In this document: piece after piece, positions 1-7,188 of the stretch
Layout: each line of letters begins with the position of its first letter
Numbering within the stretch: position 1 is the stretch's first letter
Origin: Mucilaginibacter kameinonensis
GTDB taxonomy: Bacteria; Bacteroidota; Bacteroidia; Sphingobacteriales; Sphingobacteriaceae
Length of the DNA stretch: 64,000 bases
Direction: 5' to 3'
Assembly: GCF_003675385.1 (NCBI RefSeq)
Contig: NZ_RCWZ01000005.1
Span: forward strand, 62,001-126,000
Notes under the pieces: generated by a model
What the model was told of the DNA's origin: nothing
What the model saw: the letters and a program-made list of their open reading frames with translations, nothing else
Databases searched by the model: none
Program-made: the position numbers and the translations under genes

Positions 1-1
1 C

Positions 2-448
2 ACGGTTTTCAGACTTTGCCAGTTCATTAAAAACAAGAAGATAAAGGTGATAACAAATTCATTACCTGTGATATATGAACTTCAGGATTGCGCCGTAAGT
101 GTCAATATAATAGGAGGGGAACTGGACAAAGAGCGGCAAGCTGTACACGGCACAACAGCCATCGAGCATATTAATAAATACCGGGCAATCAAGGCTTTTT
201 TAGGTATTGATGGTATTTCAGAAGCCGGGCTGTTTGCCAATAGCGAACACGAAGCATCCATTACTTCCTCTTTCGCCGCTAATAGCGCTTATACCTATAT
301 TTTGTGCGACGCCACCAAAATCGGAAAAGAAACCTACCTTAATTTTGCAGGATTAAATTTGATTAGCGCCATTATTACTAATGGGGACGAGGATAGCCTG
401 CTTTTTCTTAAAAGAAATGGTGTAACTGTGCTAAGTACAAAAAGGTAA
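2..448 (+). CDS. DeoR-family transcriptional regulator, C-terminal sensor domain (5' end outside window)
   Basis: This frame is open from base 2 and the protein clearly begins before the window. The GTG at 47 is internal: residues upstream of it (reading ..RLCQFIKNKKIKVITNS..) continue the same fold. What is visible is the DeoR C-terminal effector-binding domain, an ISOCOT/phosphosugar-isomerase-like fold: the KKIKVITNSLPV strand, the GGELD turn, a GIDGIS..GLF segment and a CDATKIGKE motif near the end. DeoR proteins bind operators through an N-terminal HTH and sense sugar phosphates through this domain; here the HTH is missing only because of the window edge. The target operon cannot be named from this end. 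Family assignment is firm, effector unknown. Confidence 0.85.
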   Translation, partial: TVFRLCQFIKNKKIKVITNSLPVIYELQDCAVSVNIIGGELDKERQAVHGTTAIEHINKYRAIKAFLGIDGISEAGLFANSEHEASITSSFAANSAYTYILCDATKIGKETYLNFAGLNLISAIITNGDEDSLLFLKRNGVTVLSTKR

Positions 449-464
449 ATGTGCAATTAGTTTT

Positions 465-1472
465 TTACTTAATGTCTTGCACAAAGCCATAGCGTTTGGC
501 AAGTGCACTGCCGGTTGGTATCTCGTTAAAAGCGAAGTAAAAAATATGTTTATTGTTTTTATCAATTCCTTTAAATACTGAACCGATCACTTTTTGCAAC
601 TCCTGATTCTCGGCGTTTAAGGCAACGGTATCCGTAAGTTTGATGTTGCTTTTATATTTTATTAACGGAAATACACCAGCTTTTGCAGGATCGTTAATGA
701 ATTGAGGGCTTACTGAAAATAACTGCGGGGCAGTTTTTAATTGTTTTACCGCTAATGGTAATTTATATTGATTGTTAGCTTCCTTTAAAATTTTGTTATA
801 AAAGTTCTTCATCACATCTTCTTCTTTGTATTTAAAGAACTTACCACCTGGCTGCGCAATTTCAGATGCAATTGATATCATATCTATGGCATCGATAATA
901 TCCTTTTGTTGATAATGCGTAAAGGCTTCACTGTAATATTCGGGGGCAGTTTTTCCAAGTACTTCGTAATTGCCCAGGTTTAATATATTAAGTTTCCAGC
1001 CGTTATCGTATCGCCCATAAACGGCGAGTACTAAGGCACTAAAAGTGGGTAGCTTTACCTTTAATACGGATACGTACATCTCCGCGTTCAAAGCCAGATA
1101 GTCTACAGTGTAGTTGTTTTCGGCCTTGTCACTTGTAACCAAGGTGTTTTTATTGTTGGCAGCAACGTTTTTGGTGTAATATTCATCAATGATCTCATAG
1201 TTATCATTCTTAACCGCTGTATGGTATTGTGCAACAACAGAATCTAAGCCGGCTTCCGACTTTTGGATCAATGCGGGTGATGCAAGTTGCTTTACTCCCG
1301 CAGTGTTATTTTCGGCCATAGCCTTAATAAGCTTTTTATTTAACGTAGCCATTTCTTCCCTCAAATCTGGGTCAATTTTATCATTTTTCCAGCTCCCCCA
1401 GGCACCGAAACGGCAACTAAATAAACAACTTGCTACGGATAAAACTAAAATGAAGGTCAAGGTTTTTTTCAT
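465..1472 (-). CDS. Hypothetical lipoprotein
   Basis: This is a 335-residue protein with a type II signal peptide: MKKTLTF, a hydrophobic stretch and a lipobox ending LFSC with the lipidated Cys near residue 20. The mature part is mixed alpha/beta with no motif I recognise. An early helical segment (LNKKLIKAMAENNTAGVKQL) resembles the start of NTF2-like secreted domains, but that is only an impression. It lies 14 bp downstream of rsmD on the same strand and is probably cotranscribed with DUF3822-rsmD. It would be anchored in the inner leaflet of the outer membrane or the periplasmic face of the inner membrane. Function unknown. Confidence 0.8.
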   Translation of the reverse strand: MKKTLTFILVLSVASCLFSCRFGAWGSWKNDKIDPDLREEMATLNKKLIKAMAENNTAGVKQLASPALIQKSEAGLDSVVAQYHTAVKNDNYEIIDEYYTKNVAANNKNTLVTSDKAENNYTVDYLALNAEMYVSVLKVKLPTFSALVLAVYGRYDNGWKLNILNLGNYEVLGKTAPEYYSEAFTHYQQKDIIDAIDMISIASEIAQPGGKFFKYKEEDVMKNFYNKILKEANNQYKLPLAVKQLKTAPQLFSVSPQFINDPAKAGVFPLIKYKSNIKLTDTVALNAENQELQKVIGSVFKGIDKNNKHIFYFAFNEIPTGSALAKRYGFVQDIK

Positions 1473-1486
1473 GAATGAAGCTTAGG

Positions 1487-2023
1487 TTATGGGTATCGAA
1501 AAAAAGAAAAAGATGAATGGCCATATTTCCTTTGTTCAACAAATGCCGGATGATTGCTCAGATTTTGCAACGATTGGTGTTCAACTATTAACAGTCCATC
1601 AGGCTTAAGCAAATTCTTTTCAAAAATAACTTTCGGTAAGTCAGGGATCCTGTTCAGGTCATACGGCGGATCGGCAAATATCAGGTCGTATTGCTCGGTT
1701 TCTACATTCAGGTATTTAAATACATCTTCCCGGTAAGTTTTTATCTGTGTAAGCTTATGCTGGCGCGATGTGTCTTTGAGGTAATTAACACAGTGAATGC
1801 TCCTGTCAACAGAGATAACTTCAGATGCCCCGCGCGAAGCGAACTCAAGGGAGATATTACCGGTGCCACTAAACAAGTCAAGTACTTTAATATCTTCAAA
1901 CTCAATTTGATTAAGCAGGATATTGAATAAAGCCTCCTTTGCAAGGTCGGTTGTGGGGCGAACAGGAAGATTTTTAGGCGGATTAAGCCTCAAACCTTTT
2001 AAACTACCTCCGATAATGCGCAT
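1487..2023 (-). CDS. rsmD: 16S rRNA (guanine(966)-N(2))-methyltransferase RsmD
   Basis: RsmD methylates N2 of G966 in the 30S head using S-adenosylmethionine. The 178-residue length is normal for the family. The protein starts with the typical MRIIGGSLKG, has RPTTDLAKEALFNIL, the SAM-binding loop LDLFSGTGNISLE at about residues 46-58, and the catalytic FADPPYD motif of N2-guanine/N6-adenine methylases near residue 116. The start overlaps the last 25 bases of the upstream DUF3822 gene, so the two are likely translationally coupled. The next gene downstream is a lipoprotein 14 bp away. Identification is secure. Confidence 0.96.
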   Translation of the reverse strand: MRIIGGSLKGLRLNPPKNLPVRPTTDLAKEALFNILLNQIEFEDIKVLDLFSGTGNISLEFASRGASEVISVDRSIHCVNYLKDTSRQHKLTQIKTYREDVFKYLNVETEQYDLIFADPPYDLNRIPDLPKVIFEKNLLKPDGLLIVEHQSLQNLSNHPAFVEQRKYGHSSFSFFRYP

Positions 2024-2811
2024 AATGAAAGAGCCGATATAGATAATACCCTGTGTGCAATAACCTCTGATGGTAATTGTAATACCTGTAAGCTGTTTAC
2101 TTCGGCCTTTCCAAAAAACTCTGCCAGGCGAGTCAGACTTTTGCTGTCGGCTTCAATGTTGCCGCTAACATACAGACTGGTGTATTTAGCATCGAGGTTA
2201 AGTTCATTAACTACCAGTACGGCAAAGTAAACGAGCTCGTCATCCCCATTAAAATCAAACGAGTTGTAAAAGCGCAGTTTATCTTGCGAAAAGTGCGCTA
2301 TCTCAACTTTGTCTTTTTCAATATTGAGGTAGAGGTTGTTATTGCCAGGATTGTTCTGCGCGATAGCAGTTAACCAGCCTTTTGATGTGTAAACAGTATT
2401 GCGTATGCCAAAATCATCGGCGGCATTTACAATGGTTTCGCTGGTGTTGTATACAATAATATTTTCGCTGTCTAATACTTGAGCCAAAACCTTGCTGTTG
2501 GGCTTTGTATCCAGGAAACGGGCCAGATTTGGCAGCCGTTCGCCCGAAAATAGCGCTGTTGGTACAAGGGTAAAGCTATGGGCGGGTAAGCCAATGATCA
2601 TTTGCCTGTATTTGGCAGATAAAAGATCAAGCAATTCCTGTGGATCGCTCAGTTCATCAAAGGGATAATTTTCGGCCCAGGCTATTAGTTTGCCATTTTC
2701 GGTGATTGCATATGAAAACGAATTGTTTTCAACCTGAATTAATAAAACATAGTCTTCAGTTCTATCTAAACTAAAGTTATCGTCGTGGTAGGTATAATTG
2801 TGTTCGTTCAT
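1999..2811 (-). CDS. DUF3822 family protein
   Basis: The 270-residue soluble protein has no signal peptide or membrane segment. It matches the Bacteroidota DUF3822 family, found immediately upstream of rsmD in many members of the phylum. The sequence pattern (a VLLIQVENNSFSYAITENGKLIAW strand pair near residue 25, LYLNIEKDKVEIAHF near 170, LYVSGNIE near 220) looks like an actin-like ASKHA fold, but no ATP-binding signature is obvious. Its 3' end overlaps rsmD by 25 bases. A promoter -7 element TACTTTTG (2822-2829, minus strand) lies 10 bp upstream of the ATG. Role unknown; the context suggests a link to ribosome maturation, which is inference. Confidence 0.82.
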   Translation of the reverse strand: MNEHNYTYHDDNFSLDRTEDYVLLIQVENNSFSYAITENGKLIAWAENYPFDELSDPQELLDLLSAKYRQMIIGLPAHSFTLVPTALFSGERLPNLARFLDTKPNSKVLAQVLDSENIIVYNTSETIVNAADDFGIRNTVYTSKGWLTAIAQNNPGNNNLYLNIEKDKVEIAHFSQDKLRFYNSFDFNGDDELVYFAVLVVNELNLDAKYTSLYVSGNIEADSKSLTRLAEFFGKAEVNSLQVLQLPSEVIAHRVLSISALSLCALSEVV

Positions 2812-2821
2812 GCCTGTTTAA

Positions 2822-2829
2822 CAAAAGTA
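2822..2829 (-). promoter_or_regulatory. Bacteroidota -7 promoter element for DUF3822-rsmD
   Basis: Read on the minus strand this is TACTTTTG, an exact TAnnTTTG match, 10 bp before the DUF3822 start codon. No convincing -33 TTTG lies at the expected 19-21 bp, so only the -7 half is supported. Confidence 0.45.
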
Positions 2830-3018
2830 GCATTTTTTTAATTTCTGTGCGGTTTTCAGAAAACGTAGCAGTATAAATCGGTAAAATATTAATTCTTCAA
2901 GCATAACTATTACTTTTTAAAAAGCAATAATATTATCTCACAGCGTTATTCTGCAATAATGAATTTACTACATCAGTATATTTTCTTGTTCTGTTTTGGT
3001 GTTGACTATCAGTAAATT

Positions 3019-3384
3019 ATGCTTATATTTATAAAACACGCTATAGTTATGGATATACTGCCTTATCTGCCGGTTATACTGGTTTTTACAATGAAAATGG
3101 CTTGTTTTCTTTTCGGCTATTTAACAATCAGGTTAGGATACAAATTAATAAACAGCGGAGTAAAAGGTGAGTTTAAATTTTCAGCAGGTTATCATGGAGT
3201 TAAAGGCGGATTGGTTAGTTCATCTCCCGGATTACTATTTGTTTTATTAGGAATAATACTTATTGCTTTTGCTATTAAAGTAGAAAAGCCTTATGAGATT
3301 AATAAAAATTCTGCCCCATCCAATTTGTATACGCCAGCTATACCAACTGATTTCGACCCTTTACCAAAACCTGATAAAAAATGA
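3019..3384 (+). CDS. Small membrane protein, function unknown
   Basis: Up to 121 residues with two predicted membrane spans: about 12-40 (PYLPVILVFTMKMACFLFGY) and about 73-89 (LLFVLLGIILIAFAI), followed by a Pro-rich cytoplasmic or periplasmic tail. A second in-frame ATG at 3049 (MDILPYLPV) would remove ten residues and is an equally good start. The stop overlaps the next gene's ATG as ATGA (3381-3384), so the two are translationally coupled. I do not recognise the family. The 206 bp upstream (2812-3018) is AT-rich and contains no other gene. Confidence 0.6.
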   Translation: MLIFIKHAIVMDILPYLPVILVFTMKMACFLFGYLTIRLGYKLINSGVKGEFKFSAGYHGVKGGLVSSSPGLLFVLLGIILIAFAIKVEKPYEINKNSAPSNLYTPAIPTDFDPLPKPDKK

Positions 3385-3731
3385 AAACGTTAATTTTAGT
3401 TTTATTGATCATTTATTCTGTTTCGCAAACTGAAACTTTTGAGCAAAGTTATCAGGAAGGATTTGCTTTTTTACAAGCTAAGAATTTCCCCGGTGCAATT
3501 GCAAAGTTTAAATATTCATATAAGATTAACCGCAACTATAAAACAGCCTATTATATAGCTTTATGTTATAGTAGAACGCGTAATGTTGACAGTTGTAAGA
3601 AATATGCTCAAATAGTAATGAATGATAGTCAAACTCCCGCCAATTATAAACTGGAAAGCCGAAATATGTACAATTCAACACAAAGCAATATCAGTGTTTC
3701 CGGGCGTATGGAATCCGAAACAGATAAATAA
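3381..3731 (+). CDS. Small secreted TPR-like protein
   Basis: The 116-residue protein starts with a short hydrophobic export signal (MKTLILVLLIIYSVS). It then has a tetratricopeptide-like helical pair: QSYQEGFAFLQAKNFPGAIAKFKYSY followed by YKTAYYIALCYSRTRN. The start ATG overlaps the stop of the membrane-protein gene before it (ATGA), so the products may act together at the envelope. The C-terminal third is Ser/Asn-rich and featureless. TPR assignment is by pattern; specific function unknown. Confidence 0.6.
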   Translation: MKTLILVLLIIYSVSQTETFEQSYQEGFAFLQAKNFPGAIAKFKYSYKINRNYKTAYYIALCYSRTRNVDSCKKYAQIVMNDSQTPANYKLESRNMYNSTQSNISVSGRMESETDK

Positions 3732-3732
3732 C

Positions 3733-4206
3733 TTACATAACCACCCTAAGCAAAAAATAGAGTGTTATCATAACCAATATCGGTTTTAAAACGGGCTTTG
3801 GATAATAATCATTATCGGGGAATGATTTTTTGAAGAAATATTGGGTAAGTATCAATGCTCCTATAATTCCTATTGCAATGTTTAAACCCGCTAACAAAAA
3901 TGTTGCTTTAAGTTGGTCAGGGGTAGGTTGGCCGCCTTTTGAAGCTACATTTAAGGCATCAACAACAAGCTTTAAATTAATGCCGGAGTAAGCTACAACC
4001 AGGTTTGATCCGTAAAAAAACACGGCCATGAAAGCTATAACCGGTGGAATAGCCCTTTTGTAGCCTGCATTATACAAATTGATAATGAGCAGTACTCCCC
4101 CAAATATAAAATTGAAAAACGAAAACCAAAATATGGCCCGCTTTGAATATATATCTACAAAATCGTCTTCCTGGTAGCTTTCCTCTTTGTTTTCGTCAAA
4201 TTCCAT
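3733..4206 (-). CDS. Hypothetical multi-span membrane protein
   Basis: The 157-residue protein begins with an acidic tail (MEFDENKEESYQEDDFVD), then has about four hydrophobic spans: near residues 25-45, 51-72, 104-123 and 137-156. The family is not recognised; the layout resembles small Bacteroidota membrane proteins of unknown function. A minus-strand TACATTTG (4211-4218) fits the -7 consensus but sits only 4 bp before the ATG, so a very short or leaderless mRNA is possible. It converges with the TPR-like gene with only 1 bp between stops. Confidence 0.65.
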   Translation of the reverse strand: MEFDENKEESYQEDDFVDIYSKRAIFWFSFFNFIFGGVLLIINLYNAGYKRAIPPVIAFMAVFFYGSNLVVAYSGINLKLVVDALNVASKGGQPTPDQLKATFLLAGLNIAIGIIGALILTQYFFKKSFPDNDYYPKPVLKPILVMITLYFLLRVVM

Positions 4207-4263
4207 GGCTCAAATGTAAAACTAATCTTACTGAATTAAATTACTAATCCTCATTTTTGCAGG

Positions 4264-5685
4264 GTGTCAACTCCCGATCATATCCGTCAGTCATTCCCGC
4301 ACGAGCCAACAGGCCAGCAAACCGAACTTTTTGGTAAGCTGCATGCTTTTTTAAAAAGTACCGATGGCGATGAATGCTTTATTTTGAAAGGTTATGCCGG
4401 TACAGGTAAAACAACTATTGTGGGGGCATTGGTAAAAGCACTGAGGCATTATAACTATAAAGCAGTGTTGTTAGCCCCAACCGGGCGGGCAGCTAAGGTT
4501 ATTACCAATTATTCGGGGCGCAAAGCTTTTACTATCCATAAACGTATTTACCGTAAAAAATCAGCATTAACTATCGATGATGGTTTTGCCCTTGCCGATA
4601 ACCTGGCCAGTGATACCCTTTTTATTGTTGATGAAGCATCTATGATCTCCGACGAAGCAATGGGAAGCAACCATGTTTCGTTACTATTTGATTTGCTGAG
4701 GTATGTTTACAATGATAAAAATTGTAAGCTAATATTGGTAGGAGATACAGCGCAATTGCCTCCGGTAGGGGCTGACAACAGCCCCGCGCTTGATGGGCAG
4801 CTTATGGGTGATAAATTTGGATTGTCGATATTCAGCTATGAACTTACTGAAGTATTGCGCCAGCAAAAAAACTCGGGCATTTTATTTAATGCCACCAATA
4901 TTCGCGATCTGATACGTGAAGAGATCATCGAAATTCCGCAAATTATTACCAAAGGGTTTAAGGATGTGTTCAGGATGACGGGTGAGCGTTTGCCCGAAGG
5001 ATTGGAATATGCATATCGTAAATATGGGCATGATCGTACACTCATTATTTGCCGGTCAAATAAAAATGCCAATCTGTATAACGGGCAAATACGTAACCGC
5101 ATTTTATATCGCGAGGAGGAACTGACCGGAGGCGATCAGATCATGATTGTGAAGAACAATTACTTTTGGCTGCAGGATAAGGACGAAAACAGCACTGCCT
5201 TTATAGCCAATGGTGATATTGCCCGGATAATAAAAGTACGGCGCACCGAAGAAATGTATGGCTTACGCTTTGCCGACGTGCAACTGGAATTTATTGATTA
5301 TGCCGAAGACCCTACGCTTGATTGTAAGGTGCTGCTTGATACCCTTTATGCCGATTCGCCGACGTTGAGCCAGGAAAATCAAAAATTGTTTTACCAGGAA
5401 GTAATGAAGGACTATGAACATTTGCCCAATAAACGGGCCATGCACAACGAGTTGAAGCTTAACCCTTATTACAATGCCTTACAAATAAAATTTGCTTATG
5501 CCATTACCTGCCATAAAGCTCAGGGCGGACAGTGGGATGCTGTTTTTGTTGATCAGGGTTATGTAACCGACGAGATGATCAATATGGATTTTTTGCGTTG
5601 GTTTTATACTGCGCTCACCCGTGCCACTACCGAATTGTTTTTGGTAAACTTTGATAACAGGTTTTATAAGTCAAAGGAAGAATAA
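4264..5685 (+). CDS. RecD-like ATP-dependent DNA helicase (superfamily 1B)
   Basis: 473 residues with helicase motifs in order: motif I/Walker A GYAGTGKTT (about 43-51), Ia LLAPTGRAAK, motif II DEAS near 124, motif III LVGDTAQLPPVG near 161, motif IV/V region, and a C-terminal UvrD_C_2 block containing FAYAITCHKAQGGQWD and the motif VI region YTALTRATTELFLV. This is the short RecD2/Dda-like helicase common in Bacteroidota, without the N-terminal extension of RecD2. It would unwind DNA 5'-3' in repair or replication restart; the role is family-based. The start is GTG; no upstream ATG fits better. It converges with the histidine kinase, with 12 bp between the stops. Confidence 0.88.
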   Translation: MSTPDHIRQSFPHEPTGQQTELFGKLHAFLKSTDGDECFILKGYAGTGKTTIVGALVKALRHYNYKAVLLAPTGRAAKVITNYSGRKAFTIHKRIYRKKSALTIDDGFALADNLASDTLFIVDEASMISDEAMGSNHVSLLFDLLRYVYNDKNCKLILVGDTAQLPPVGADNSPALDGQLMGDKFGLSIFSYELTEVLRQQKNSGILFNATNIRDLIREEIIEIPQIITKGFKDVFRMTGERLPEGLEYAYRKYGHDRTLIICRSNKNANLYNGQIRNRILYREEELTGGDQIMIVKNNYFWLQDKDENSTAFIANGDIARIIKVRRTEEMYGLRFADVQLEFIDYAEDPTLDCKVLLDTLYADSPTLSQENQKLFYQEVMKDYEHLPNKRAMHNELKLNPYYNALQIKFAYAITCHKAQGGQWDAVFVDQGYVTDEMINMDFLRWFYTALTRATTELFLVNFDNRFYKSKEE

Positions 5686-5697
5686 TTACGCCGGCCC

Positions 5698-7038
5698 TTA
5701 AAATGGATTAGTTGCCGGCAGCGTGATTCTGAAGGTTGATCCCTGTCCCTCGGTGCTGGTAACGGTAATAATGCCATTGTGTTTTTCGATAATCTGGCGC
5801 ACTATGCTCAAACCAAGCCCCGTTGACTTTTCGCCGCGTAAACCAGTACGGCCCGCTTTTGAAAACCGGTTGAAGATCTCCGGAAGTATATCAGCCGGAA
5901 TGCCCATACCGTAATCTTGTACCTCGATAGTCACTACATCTGTTTGTTTAGCCAGGCGTATATCCACACGGTCAAGGTCTTTCGAAAATTTTACAGCATT
6001 ACTGATCAGATTATCAATTACACGATGGAATTTTTCGTGGTTGATATGCGCGTTTACAGCAGCTGTATGACTAATGAACAGCACATTAACCTTATTTCCT
6101 TGTTGTAAGTTCCATTGGCTTACAATATTGTTTAGCCACTGGTTTAGTTCAGTATTTTGTGTTTGAAAAATAGCTATATTTTCGTTTTTGGCAGCCTCCA
6201 GTAAATCATCAATGATGCTCCTGGCCTTTACGCATGATGCCTTCATCATATTGATGTTGTCTTGCGTGTCTTCATCTACCTCATCAAGCTCCATCATCAT
6301 GGCTATAGACTCGACCGCCCCTATAGGGTTACGCAGGTCATGGGCAACCATGCCTAATACCTGGTTTTTAAATTCACTGGCTTTTTCTATTTCAGCGTTT
6401 TTCTCACGGATCTCAATCACCTGCAAATAGTAATTAGCTTTGTAAGTGAAAAAATACCTCGATGTAAAATAAAAACCCGAAAGCAAAATAGCCGATATCA
6501 ACTGGTTGTACAGCATATCAGTAGCCGGGGTTTGGCTGTAAAATAACAGCGAGGTAAAAAAAACTTCAACGGCTACAAGCAGCAATATAGTTTCATAGTA
6601 TTCAAAAACAAATATTACGCTGATCAGGCTCAAAGCAACAAGATATAACGTGAGTGCGTTGCTTGGATCAGATGTGGCTATAAAGCTTGAGTACATGCCG
6701 CAAACAATAATATAAAGCGAAAACAAAAACACAAGCAGCGACATACCTGTTGTTGCTTTTTTATGGCTTTTGAAACTTGCTATAAAAAGATTGCTTGCTA
6801 TCAGAAAAATAGGCGTAACAATAATAAAAACCCAATTACTGAAGCTAAATTCGGGGAAATTTTGAGCCTTTGTTAAACTAACCGGGAACACGAGGTAAAG
6901 GGCGCGGATAATTACGTTGAGCACCAAAAATATCATACTGGCGCCTCTTATAGCCACCAGGTTTTGGTAGGTATAGTAGTCGCGGTATTGCGAACGGTAT
7001 TTTATCGGAAGGCTGTTAAAAAAGAAATGGGTATTCAC
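5698..7038 (-). CDS. Membrane-bound sensor histidine kinase (orphan)
   Basis: 446 residues. About six membrane spans fill residues 31-198, with no extracellular sensor domain of size. A short coiled linker (EIREKNAEIEKASEFKN) leads to the HisKA dimerisation domain with phospho-acceptor His233 in VAHDLRNP, then the HATPase_c domain with N-box DNLISNAVKFS, G1 QDYGMGIP, F-box FNRFSKAGR and G2 TGLGLSIVRQ. All catalytic boxes look intact. No response regulator is adjacent: helicase on one side, clpB on the other, so its partner is encoded elsewhere. Signal unknown. A minus-strand TAGTTTTG (7063-7070) is a plausible -7 element 24 bp upstream. Confidence 0.92.
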   Translation of the reverse strand: MNTHFFFNSLPIKYRSQYRDYYTYQNLVAIRGASMIFLVLNVIIRALYLVFPVSLTKAQNFPEFSFSNWVFIIVTPIFLIASNLFIASFKSHKKATTGMSLLVFLFSLYIIVCGMYSSFIATSDPSNALTLYLVALSLISVIFVFEYYETILLLVAVEVFFTSLLFYSQTPATDMLYNQLISAILLSGFYFTSRYFFTYKANYYLQVIEIREKNAEIEKASEFKNQVLGMVAHDLRNPIGAVESIAMMMELDEVDEDTQDNINMMKASCVKARSIIDDLLEAAKNENIAIFQTQNTELNQWLNNIVSQWNLQQGNKVNVLFISHTAAVNAHINHEKFHRVIDNLISNAVKFSKDLDRVDIRLAKQTDVVTIEVQDYGMGIPADILPEIFNRFSKAGRTGLRGEKSTGLGLSIVRQIIEKHNGIITVTSTEGQGSTFRITLPATNPF

Positions 7039-7188
7039 CTGATATTATAGCATAGATTATAACAAAACTATGAATTTATTTCTGGTTTATGTAACAGGAA
7101 TATGACAAAACGCCATTCGGTTTTGTAATTGAATGACATTTTTTCACTATAGGTTAAATGGCCGATAATTTGATCACAACTAATCACT

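Noticed and set aside
2812..3018. tRNA or small RNA in the DUF3822 upstream gap
   Set aside because: AT-rich with no cloverleaf, no CCA end and no stable hairpin. I also found no tRNA in any other gap.
3019..3731. Toxin-antitoxin pair
   Set aside because: Overlap and size fit, but the membrane and TPR-like character with export signal do not match any toxin or antitoxin family I know.
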